From: Legionella impletisoli
GTDB lineage: Bacteria > Pseudomonadota > Gammaproteobacteria > Legionellales > Legionellaceae
Direction of reading: 5' to 3'
Assembly (NCBI RefSeq): GCF_900639875.1
Contig: NZ_CAAAIA010000002.1
Location: 186,001-250,000 of the forward strand
DNA: 64,000 nt
Positions within the stretch are counted from its first letter, which is position 1. Each line of letters begins with the position of its first letter. The notes beneath the pieces are model-generated. The model ran no database searches. It was not told the origin of the DNA and was given only the letters and a program-made list of their open reading frames with translations. Positions 17,097 to 24,975 of this stretch are shown piece by piece. Made by a program: the position numbers and the translations under genes.

Positions 17097-18014
17097 CTAT
17101 GGGCGCTCATCAATCTCTTTGCGCTGGACGGGCATGAAATCTTTTCTATCTAGCCCCATGCTTACAGCTAGAGCTCCTGCTACGTAAATCGATGAATAAG
17201 TTCCAATCACGATACCGATAATTAATGCTAACGCAAACCCATGAATAGATTCACCACCATACACAAACAAGGAGACTACGACAAATAAGGTTAGTACCGA
17301 AGTCATAATAGTACGTGACAAGGTTTGATTAATGGAGGTATTCATAATGTCCACAGGACTTGCACGACGGATCTTAATAAAGTTCTCGCGCACGCGATCA
17401 AATACAACAATGGTATCATTAAGCGAATAACCAATGACAGCCAATAATCCGGCTAGCGCTTTTAAATCAAACTCTATCCCAAACATAGCAAACACGCCCA
17501 AGATTAAAACGGGATCATGAATCAAGGCGACTGCTGAGCTAAACGCCAACCGATATTCAAATCGGAGCGCAATATAAATCATCGTTCCTAATAAAGAGAC
17601 AATAATAGCTAATGCACCTTTCGTCGCGAGTTCTTTTCCGACTTGGGGGCCTACAAATTCAACACGCTGCTTGGTTGCGCCTGGTAATTTTTCCATAACC
17701 TTATCAACCAGCAATGTTTGATCAATATCTGTTCTTGGAGCAATGCTAATTAAAACATCTTTTGAAGTTCCATAGCTAACCACTTGCGCTTCTCTAAAGC
17801 CTGCTTCAAACAATTTTTCACGAATTTCAGGAAGATTAGCGGCCTCGTTATAAGATACTTCAATCTGCGTTCCACCAGTAAAATCAAGCCCCCAGTGTAA
17901 CCCATTCATAATTAAAGCAGCGATTGAAACAATAAAAATCAAAATGGAAAACATCGCGGTCCATTTGCGCGCTCCCATAAAATCCACATTGGAATTTGGA
18001 TTAAATAATTCCAT
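17097..18014 (-). CDS. secF: Protein translocase subunit SecF
   Basis: 305 aa, ATG 18014 behind GAGAGG. Six predicted membrane spans with a periplasmic domain after the first. Motifs typical of SecF: LHWGLDFTGGTQIEV after TM1, then DPVLILGVFAMFGIEFDL, AVIGYSLNDTIVVFDRVREN and the late GIVIGTYSSIYVAG. With SecD it uses the proton gradient to pull exported proteins through SecYEG. Last gene of queA-(tgt-like)-yajC-secD-secF, separated from secD by a 221-base gap that contains a palindromic repeat. Confidence 0.95.
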   Translation of the reverse strand: MELFNPNSNVDFMGARKWTAMFSILIFIVSIAALIMNGLHWGLDFTGGTQIEVSYNEAANLPEIREKLFEAGFREAQVVSYGTSKDVLISIAPRTDIDQTLLVDKVMEKLPGATKQRVEFVGPQVGKELATKGALAIIVSLLGTMIYIALRFEYRLAFSSAVALIHDPVLILGVFAMFGIEFDLKALAGLLAVIGYSLNDTIVVFDRVRENFIKIRRASPVDIMNTSINQTLSRTIMTSVLTLFVVVSLFVYGGESIHGFALALIIGIVIGTYSSIYVAGALAVSMGLDRKDFMPVQRKEIDERP

Positions 18015-18083
18015 CTAAACCTCTCTTGTAAATGTAAGAACTAACGTCAAACGCATACTATCTGCAAATAAAATTAAAATGCC

Positions 18084-18166
18084 GTCATTGCGAACGAAGT
18101 GAAGCAATCCAGATCGATGCTTCGTTAGGATTTCATAATGGATTGCGTCACTTCGTTCGCAATGAC
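18084..18166. repeat. REP-like palindrome between secD and secF
   Basis: GTCATTGCGAACGAAGTGAA (18084 on) through CAATCCA is mirrored by TGGATTGCGTCACTTCGTTC to 18166, giving 28-base arms and a 27-base centre. This 'CGTCATTGCGAACGAAGTG' sequence is a common dispersed palindrome in Legionella- and Coxiella-like genomes (from memory). No coding. Confidence 0.8.
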
Positions 18167-18235
18167 AACGTATTATTCTGTATTTTCATAGTATGGGTTT
18201 GCCTAGGTCGAACGCGAGTTAACTTAGGTAAGCCT

Positions 18236-20092
18236 TTATATCCCGATCGATAGTTTTTTTACGTTACGCCCACCATAATACCAATTAACTATGGCGCGAG
18301 TAAAAGTAACACCCGTTAACATGGAGGTTAATAAGCCAATAGATAATGTGATGGCAAAACCACGTACAGGCCCAGTACCTATCGCAAACAACACCAAACC
18401 AACAATAAGCGTAGTAATATTGGCATCAATAATCGTAGCAAATGCGCGATCATACCCTGCAAAAATAGCCGCCTGAGGCGATAACCCCGCTCGAAGCTCT
18501 TCGCGTATCCTCTCATAAATCAATACGTTTGCATCCACAGCCATACCAACGGTTAACACAATTCCCGCTATACCCGGCAAAGTTAACGTTGCACCAATTA
18601 AAGACAAAACTGCGCACAACAATACTAAATTAAGCAGTAACGCAATATTTGCAACGAGACCAAAGAATCGATAATACACCAGCATGGTAATTAAAATTAG
18701 GCCCATGCCCACTTCTAACGAGATGATTCCACGACGAATGTTTTCTTTCCCAAGAGTTGGTCCAACCGTTCGTTCTTCAATCGGATAAATGGCTGCGGGT
18801 AATGCACCTGCCCTCAGAAGAAGCGCCAAATTGCTTGCTTCTTTGGTGTCTTTAAGTCCTGTGATTTGAAAATTATTCCCTAGTGCATTTTGAATGACCG
18901 GGGCACTAATAACTCGCTCTTCTCGTGTGGTCACGCGTTTTGTCTCGCCGCCAACTTCTTCCAGCCGAGTTTTGCTTTCGACGAAAACAATGGCCATGCG
19001 TTTACCAATATTTTCACGAGTAACTTTTGTGAAAAAGGTTTCACCTCCACCACCAAGTTGAACTTGCACAGCGGGTGACGCCGTTTGTTGATCGAAGCTA
19101 GATACAGCGCTAGTAATTGAATCCCCACTTAAAACAACTTGTTTTTTTAAAAGAATGGGCTGCCCATCCATCATATATAATTTGCTATTGATTGGAACGG
19201 CACCCGTTTGCTTAGCAATCTCTGGATCATTTTCCTGATCAACCAAGTGAAATTGGAGTGTGGCAGTACCACCAAGAATTTGTTTAGCACGTGCAGCATC
19301 TTGAATACCAGGTAAGTCAACCGCCACACGAGTTGCGCCTTGCTGTTGTACGACCGCTTCACCCACACCAAGCTCATTCACGCGATTACGCAAAATGCTC
19401 ATGGTTTGTTCAATGGTGTTTTGACGAATAGTGCTTAGCTCACTAGTTGTTAAACTGGCCGTAATGTCCATCGTGATTTTAGATTTCGTGAAATTTAGAC
19501 CAGGCATTTTATCACTAAGCTCTGAGTAGGCGTTTTCCATAATATTTTGACTACGGAACCGAACCTTCACGCCCTTATCTGCCATGTATCGGATACCAGA
19601 GTATCGAATACCAGCCTCACGTAAGTTCTGGCTAATGCTTTTCATGATGCCTTCATAGCGACGATTTATCACGCTATCGACATCCACCTCTAAAAGAAAA
19701 TGCACCCCACCCCGGAGATCTAATCCTTGTTTCATGGGTTCGGCACCAATAGCCATTAACCAGGAAGGAGTCGATGGCGCTAAATTCAACGCCACGGTAT
19801 AGTCTTTATCTAAACCGCTTCGAATCACATCTTTTGCTAGTAATTGATTATCGGTTGATGCAAAGCGAACCTCAATGCCATCTTTTTGCGTTTCAATACC
19901 GAGATATTTTAGCTTTGCTTTATCAAGCAAGCGTTTGACTTCCTGTTCTAATGCATGCGGATCCACTGGTTTTTCAGAGGAAATCTGGACAACAGGATCC
20001 TCACTATACAGATTAGGAATCGCATAAATTAGACCAATGACGGTGATAAACACCAACATCAGGTTTTTCCAAAGAGGGTATTTATTTTGCAT
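18236..20092 (-). CDS. secD: Protein translocase subunit SecD
   Basis: 618 aa, ATG 20092. The N-terminal span is followed by the large periplasmic P1 domain (MKQGLDLRGGVHFLLEVD near residue 115) and five C-terminal spans with the conserved GIAGIVLTVGMAVDANVLIYERIREEL and the region SLGLLTSMLTGVTFTR. Together with SecF and YajC it forms the translocase accessory complex in the inner membrane. Length matches E. coli SecD (615). It is 21 bases downstream of yajC. Confidence 0.96.
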   Translation of the reverse strand: MQNKYPLWKNLMLVFITVIGLIYAIPNLYSEDPVVQISSEKPVDPHALEQEVKRLLDKAKLKYLGIETQKDGIEVRFASTDNQLLAKDVIRSGLDKDYTVALNLAPSTPSWLMAIGAEPMKQGLDLRGGVHFLLEVDVDSVINRRYEGIMKSISQNLREAGIRYSGIRYMADKGVKVRFRSQNIMENAYSELSDKMPGLNFTKSKITMDITASLTTSELSTIRQNTIEQTMSILRNRVNELGVGEAVVQQQGATRVAVDLPGIQDAARAKQILGGTATLQFHLVDQENDPEIAKQTGAVPINSKLYMMDGQPILLKKQVVLSGDSITSAVSSFDQQTASPAVQVQLGGGGETFFTKVTRENIGKRMAIVFVESKTRLEEVGGETKRVTTREERVISAPVIQNALGNNFQITGLKDTKEASNLALLLRAGALPAAIYPIEERTVGPTLGKENIRRGIISLEVGMGLILITMLVYYRFFGLVANIALLLNLVLLCAVLSLIGATLTLPGIAGIVLTVGMAVDANVLIYERIREELRAGLSPQAAIFAGYDRAFATIIDANITTLIVGLVLFAIGTGPVRGFAITLSIGLLTSMLTGVTFTRAIVNWYYGGRNVKKLSIGI

Positions 20093-20113
20093 GGGTGGGT
20101 CTCTATGACAAGC

Positions 20114-20446
20114 TTAAAGTGATTTCAAAGTTCCCTTGGGCAATACAGCACTGACTGCATTTCGTTGAATGTTTATCTCAATGCCTTCAGCAATGTTGGC
20201 TTTAATATACTGCTCTTCAAGCGCTGTAACTTTAGCGAGAATACCTCCGCTCGTGATTATTTCATCGCCTTTTTTCAAATTACTGATTAATTCACGATGT
20301 TCTTTAGCGCGCTTATTCTGAGGGCGAATGAGCATGAAATAAAATAATACAAAAATAGCTGCGATCATAATTAAAGAAAACGTGCCATCAGCCTGAGCTG
20401 GTTGACCAGCTTGGGCCGCCATCGCACTACTAATAAAAAAACTCAT
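20114..20446 (-). CDS. yajC: Sec translocon accessory protein YajC
   Basis: 110 aa. ATG 20446 has GAGGAGA just upstream; a longer reading to 20506 has no ribosome site. A single membrane span (MIAAIFVLFYFMLIRPQ) near residue 35, then RPQNKRAKEHRELISNLKKGDEIITSGGI, the diagnostic YajC sequence. Part of the SecDF-YajC complex, lying upstream of secD as usual. Confidence 0.95.
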   Translation of the reverse strand: MSFFISSAMAAQAGQPAQADGTFSLIMIAAIFVLFYFMLIRPQNKRAKEHRELISNLKKGDEIITSGGILAKVTALEEQYIKANIAEGIEINIQRNAVSAVLPKGTLKSL

Positions 20447-20620
20447 GTGGTTCTCCTCGATACAGACACAATACAAAGACTGTAAATACAGTACGCTTAT
20501 TAACACAGAGCCTATATAACGAATCCAGTTCTAACTGAAGACCTTTAAATCCCATCAACATACTGTGAGATTAAAACTGAAAGACGTAGGCCGCTTATTA
20601 GCGTGACATAATATCGAGAT

Positions 20621-21475
20621 TTAGACCTGGCGTAAATGGATTGCACGAACTTTGGCCTGAGAATAATGAATATTGTGCTCAATTAATAATCGTTGACATA
20701 ATAGCGGTGTTTGAGAATACAAGTGGTGAAAGTAAGCACGCGAAAATCCTTTTTTACAACTCGTGCAAAAACAATCCGATTCTACTGGCTCAAAATTAAA
20801 CTCATTCACTGTTTCAGTAATATCCAGCATTCCTTTCTCTGTATACAACTTTCCTTGCATGGCATCCGAAGCCGGTTTATCGGACTCCAGATAAGCCACC
20901 CCCTTTGCAGCCAACTTGGTTAAATCATAAACATTGAATGATCCAGCTAGATAATACGATCGATTGGGTGCAAATTCAGAGGAATCAAGTAAAGCATTCG
21001 CTTCATCAATAGGATAATAATAACCGTAATCGGATGGTTGCTCTGCGTCAGAAAAGGTAAGAAAAATCTCTTTATGATTGGGTAAGAAAGATTGAATTGA
21101 TTCAAATTCGTATGCGGAAAGCTTTGGCAAAATTAATATATCAGGATCTAACGAAAGGGAAAGTTTAACTAATTGCAAGAGTGTCAGTTGAGTTACTTTT
21201 CCATCGTAAGTTGAGCGAACTGTATAAAAGGTCTCGCTTTTTCGCTTAGGTAAAGAGGCGTTTAAAACCAATTGATGAGGCCATGCTAAATAGCGTTTAA
21301 GATGCGTTAATTTTAAGAGTGTGTCGTATCCTGGCTTCATGAGTAAGGATTCTAATGAGCAAGATAAAACTCGAACTCCAGCGGCTGACCAGCTTTCGGC
21401 CGTTAATGCACGGCCTGCTACCGTAGAAACAAGAGGAATAAATTGTGGTTTTCCAAGCAATTTTTTTTGATTCAT
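20621..21475 (-). CDS. Degenerate tRNA-guanine transglycosylase (TGT-like) lacking the catalytic segment
   Basis: 284 aa from ATG 21475 (GGAA six bases upstream); ATG 21487 is an alternative. TGT is usually about 375 aa. The zinc site is intact: Cys235, Cys237, Cys240 and His267 in DCFCTSCKKGFSRAYFHHL...EHN. The N-terminal TGT strand is recognisable (IPLVSTVAGRALTAE..., then MKPG). But where TGT has the catalytic GGFQ motif (Asp in TDSGGFQ) this protein has LVLNASLPKRKSETF, and the second catalytic GGLAVGE region is absent. So it is not expected to exchange guanine for queuine precursor. It sits exactly between queA and yajC, the normal place of tgt. Either a decaying tgt or a repurposed tRNA-binding paralogue; a functional tgt may be elsewhere. 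Confidence 0.75.
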   Translation of the reverse strand: MNQKKLLGKPQFIPLVSTVAGRALTAESWSAAGVRVLSCSLESLLMKPGYDTLLKLTHLKRYLAWPHQLVLNASLPKRKSETFYTVRSTYDGKVTQLTLLQLVKLSLSLDPDILILPKLSAYEFESIQSFLPNHKEIFLTFSDAEQPSDYGYYYPIDEANALLDSSEFAPNRSYYLAGSFNVYDLTKLAAKGVAYLESDKPASDAMQGKLYTEKGMLDITETVNEFNFEPVESDCFCTSCKKGFSRAYFHHLYSQTPLLCQRLLIEHNIHYSQAKVRAIHLRQV

Positions 21476-21562
21476 ATCTGTTTCCATCAATTAAACATTT
21501 ACTATTTTTTCATAGGCATTCAAGACAAACGTATCTAATTTTTGAACATTACACGCTTTTTT

Positions 21563-21652
21563 TGCCTACTTGCCCTGCTTTATACAGGGCATCTAGCGAT
21601 CTTGAATGAAATTCGGAGCTGGATTCCCTGCATAAAGCATGGAACGTAGGCA
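21563..21652. repeat. 90-bp palindromic dispersed repeat, copy B
   Basis: TGCCTACTTGCCCTGCTTTA opens and TGCATAAAGCATGGAACGTA leads to GGCA at the end, so the two ends are imperfect inverted copies. Same orientation, same length and about 80% identity with 16974-17063; both are preceded by GCTTTTTTT. A truncated relative lies at 44243-44271. Confidence 0.7.
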
Positions 21653-21676
21653 TTTAAAGTAATCATCATGATAGTG

Positions 21677-22690
21677 TTACAATAATAAACACGCATCCCC
21701 ATAGCTATAAAATCGATACTGATGTTCGATTGCAATTCGATACATCTCCATGGTTGCCTCATAGCCAATAAAAGCCGCCACCAACATAAGCAGGGTTGAT
21801 TCCGGTAAATGAAAATTAGTAATTAACCCATCACAAATTTGAAAATAATATCCAGGATAAATAAATATATCGGTATCTCTACTTTCTGCTTTAAGCTCAC
21901 CATTGATTGCCGCGCTTTCAAGACTTCTTAAGGCTGTTGTACCTACTGCAATCACCCGTCGGCCTTCGCATTTAGCTTGATTAACGGCATTCGCCAGCGC
22001 TTCACTTACAGAATAAAACTCACGATGCATCTTGTGATCTTTTATGTCATCGCAACGCAATGGGCGAAATGTACCCGCTCCAACATGCAAGGTTGAATAA
22101 GCGATTCCAATACCTTTTTCTTTAAGAGCAATTAGTAAAGGCTCATCAAAATGCAATCCGGCAGTTGGAGCTGCGACTGAACCGTTATGACGCGCATAAA
22201 CCGTTTGATATCGATTTAAATCCAAAGCTTCATCATCTCGATTTATATAAGGGGGCAAAGGCATATGGCCAATTTGCGCAAGCATCAAATCTACATCGCC
22301 GTTAACGGAGCATATAAACAAATCATCCTCACGGTTAGTAATTTCAACCCGCCAACCTTGATCAAGGTCGATGAGACTGCCTGCTTTTGGAGATTTGCTG
22401 GCTTTAATATGAGCTAAGAATTGACTTGAATTCATGAGTCGTTCGACTAAAAACTCAACCTTACCCCCACTTTGCTTTCGACCATAAAATCGAGCGGGAA
22501 TAACGCGACTATCATTCATCACCAAGAGATCACCTGGTTCAAGCAGATCAAGGATCGATTTAAATTGATGATGGGCAAATTCCTTTCGTGCCCGCGTATA
22601 GGTTAACAGTCTTGAGTCAGAGCGGTTATCCAGTGGATATTGCGCGATTAAGCGTTCAGGGAGTTCAAAATAAAAATCTTGTCGTTTCAT
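21677..22690 (-). CDS. queA: S-adenosylmethionine:tRNA ribosyltransferase-isomerase
   Basis: 337 aa from ATG 22690: MKRQDFYFELPERLIAQYP aligns with the start of E. coli QueA; the TTG further upstream is rejected. Motifs MNDSRVIPARFYGRK, GTVAAPTAGLHFD-like (SVAAPTAGLHFDEPLL), TLHVGAGTFRPL and YPGYYFQICDGLITNFHLPESTLLMLVAAF are all conserved. It adds the epoxycyclopentane unit to preQ1 in tRNA wobble position 34, the step after TGT. The neighbouring tgt-like gene is degenerate, so QueA activity here requires another TGT. Length normal. Confidence 0.95.
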   Translation of the reverse strand: MKRQDFYFELPERLIAQYPLDNRSDSRLLTYTRARKEFAHHQFKSILDLLEPGDLLVMNDSRVIPARFYGRKQSGGKVEFLVERLMNSSQFLAHIKASKSPKAGSLIDLDQGWRVEITNREDDLFICSVNGDVDLMLAQIGHMPLPPYINRDDEALDLNRYQTVYARHNGSVAAPTAGLHFDEPLLIALKEKGIGIAYSTLHVGAGTFRPLRCDDIKDHKMHREFYSVSEALANAVNQAKCEGRRVIAVGTTALRSLESAAINGELKAESRDTDIFIYPGYYFQICDGLITNFHLPESTLLMLVAAFIGYEATMEMYRIAIEHQYRFYSYGDACLLL

Positions 22691-22880
22691 TTTACAAAAT
22701 GCCAATTATAAGTCTTTTTTAGCTTTGTGTTAAGCAATCCACGCTCAAAGTTGAAGAAAATAAATGCCTCTAAAATCTCATATTTTGAAAGATTACGGGT
22801 ATAGTTGTTGTTTCCAATAGGACAATCCCCTATATTAAGGAGGCTAATTTGCTATAAATTTGTTATCAGGAGAAGAAACT

Positions 22881-23276
22881 ATGTCACGATTTACTAAAGC
22901 GCTAATCGGTGCTTCTTTAAGTTTAGCTGCAGCTGCTTCATTTGCACTACCTCCAACTGAACTGGTCAGTCATAATAATACAGACGTATCAAGCCAAGCT
23001 TATTTAGGCCCTAATCTGGATATTCCACAGCAGCCTACAGCGCCTGGAGCGGTCAAGCGCGTGAGCTGGGTTTCCGTGAGAATCTTATGCATGAACACAC
23101 CAAAACCAGGCATTTGTCCTGCTAAAATCGCATTAAATACCACACCACAAACGACTTTGGGCGTTGTTGAGTTGAATCTTGCTACAGGAGATATTAATCC
23201 TAAAGTATTAAGCGCAAATGGTTACAAAATGACAGTTATTAAACCAGGTGAAATTGCATTTACTAAAGGTGCTTAA
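22881..23276 (+). CDS. Small exported protein of unknown function
   Basis: 131 aa from ATG 22881, with AGGAG ten bases upstream. Residues 1-22 form a clear Sec signal peptide (basic SRFTK, hydrophobic ALIGASLSLAAAASFA) with cleavage before LPPTEL. The mature part, about 109 aa, has two cysteines in ILCMNTPKPGICPAKI that could form a disulfide, and is otherwise uncharged with Thr/Asn/Pro-rich segments. I do not recognise the family. It is probably periplasmic or secreted by type II secretion. Divergently placed from queA and convergent with fadL. Confidence 0.6.
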   Translation: MSRFTKALIGASLSLAAAASFALPPTELVSHNNTDVSSQAYLGPNLDIPQQPTAPGAVKRVSWVSVRILCMNTPKPGICPAKIALNTTPQTTLGVVELNLATGDINPKVLSANGYKMTVIKPGEIAFTKGA

Positions 23277-23283
23277 AAAACAA

Positions 23284-23306
23284 ACCCGCCACACTCTGTG
23301 GCGGGG
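23284..23306 (-). terminator. Rho-independent terminator of fadL
   Basis: CCCGCCAC (23285-23292) and GTGGCGGG (23298-23305) form an 8-bp GC-rich stem with a 5-base loop. On the minus strand it is followed by TTTGTTTTTT, so it ends fadL transcription; for the plus-strand gene the following bases are less U-rich. Confidence 0.75.
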
Positions 23307-23314
23307 AATCAAGT

Positions 23315-24697
23315 TTACTTCGTTTTAACAACCTCTTTATCAATCGTCCAAACAGCTTGTAATCCAACTAAATTAGCGTGTGGTTTAGCACGTGCATTCA
23401 CATTGTAGGACGATGTTGTACCCAGTAAGTCGGTCTTGTTCACTGTTGTTTCACTTCCAGCAAATAAATAGGTATAACCAATATCAAAGCCTAATGCAGG
23501 GTTATATTGATAATGGGAACCGATGGAAAGAGCCCAACGATTAGCGTCAGGTAATCTTACATCACGCTCAACATCAACGGTTGGAGTTTGATCATATCCA
23601 CCACCGACTCGCATCATCCATTGATCATTCACTTGATAATTCGCCCCAAGAGCAAAACGCCAAGCGTCTCGGTAATTTTGCTCAGTTGTGCTGTTAGTAA
23701 CAATTTGACCTACCAAAGGAGAAAAAGCAGCGACATTATTCAGTTGCGTTTCTTGAAATACGTTCCAACCTGTAAATACGACTGAACCGAGTAAAGCTAA
23801 TTTATCGGTGACGTCGTGATAACCACTTAACGTAATGACTTCTGGGAAATGGATTTCGTTACTAAATAAGCCATCACTACGTAAAACAGCCTGGGCATCG
23901 GTCAAGGCGGCATCTGCTAAAGGCCCACGTAACTCACTAAACCCATGGAAAACATGATGCATTTTCGACTGGTAATTTAAACCAACTCGGGTGTGTTGAT
24001 CATTAAACATGGCGAGAGCACCCGCATGAAAGCCTACTCCAGTAGAATGTCCTTTATTATAACTTAAGGAATCCAATAGTGTTGGAGGGAGCAATTGGGC
24101 TTGTAACGCCGTTGGAGTACCTAGCATGCGATTAAATTTCACTTGCGACCATTGCCAATCTAACCCCGCTCCCACCGAAAAATTATCCGTCAGTTTATAA
24201 CCAAACTCAGGCGATAGATTGGCGGTTAATAACTCCGTAAAGGTCGCTGCGTAACGCACAGGAGAGGTTGTGGAGTATTCGGTTGAAAGACCAAAAGGAG
24301 ACACCACACTAAGACCAAATGCTGCTCGATCACTTAAAGGCAATGCGTAATGGAATGCAGGTACTAATGCATCCACAGAGGCTTCTAAACCGCTAAAGGT
24401 TTGAACATACGGAGGTAAGCCTAGTGTAGAAAATGTGCTGGTGCCACTTAATTTAGTACTGGGGAAAACACCTACACCACTGAGCACAACTTGTTCTTTA
24501 TCAAGGAATACTAAGCCCGCAGGGTTGTACCAACCAATTGAAGCATCTGCAACTTCCGCAGCAATACCGGCTGCATAATTACCAATTGCTGCACCGCTTC
24601 CTTCTGTGTATAAGGAAAAACCACCGGCATGAACCGCGCTGCTAGCCAACGCTGCAAGGATGGCCGTACTTAGGTACGTTCTACGTGGTGTTTGCAT
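23315..24697 (-). CDS. FadL-family outer membrane transporter
   Basis: 460 aa from ATG 24697, with GGGAG eight bases upstream; an in-frame GTG at 24706 is too close to it. A signal peptide ends at AVHA, and the mature start GGFSLYTEGSGAAIGNYAAGIAAEV plus DASIGWYNPAG is the FadL hatch sequence. The rest alternates in the manner of a 14-strand barrel and ends in a Trp-containing strand. FadL proteins admit long-chain fatty acids or other hydrophobic compounds through the outer membrane. It has its own terminator. Substrate not identified. Confidence 0.9.
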   Translation of the reverse strand: MQTPRRTYLSTAILAALASSAVHAGGFSLYTEGSGAAIGNYAAGIAAEVADASIGWYNPAGLVFLDKEQVVLSGVGVFPSTKLSGTSTFSTLGLPPYVQTFSGLEASVDALVPAFHYALPLSDRAAFGLSVVSPFGLSTEYSTTSPVRYAATFTELLTANLSPEFGYKLTDNFSVGAGLDWQWSQVKFNRMLGTPTALQAQLLPPTLLDSLSYNKGHSTGVGFHAGALAMFNDQHTRVGLNYQSKMHHVFHGFSELRGPLADAALTDAQAVLRSDGLFSNEIHFPEVITLSGYHDVTDKLALLGSVVFTGWNVFQETQLNNVAAFSPLVGQIVTNSTTEQNYRDAWRFALGANYQVNDQWMMRVGGGYDQTPTVDVERDVRLPDANRWALSIGSHYQYNPALGFDIGYTYLFAGSETTVNKTDLLGTTSSYNVNARAKPHANLVGLQAVWTIDKEVVKTK

Positions 24698-24975
24698 TCT
24701 CTTCACTCCCTACTCCTAAGATATAATCCAAAAAACATTAAGAACAACTGATAATAAATGAATGAAAACGTTTTTCAAACTATTCACGTAAAATATCTTA
24801 AGTTACTGTTTATAAATTACATTACTAAGGCATTAATCAGTCATCATGGTAAACTTTGCTTCTTTCCTATCGTTTCTTGAATTAACCCCTAAAAGCCATG
24901 ACGATTACCGTGGGCAAACACTTGTATAGTCTATTAAGTCCATGCTAATGTGCTCTAATTTTGCACGGGAATATT

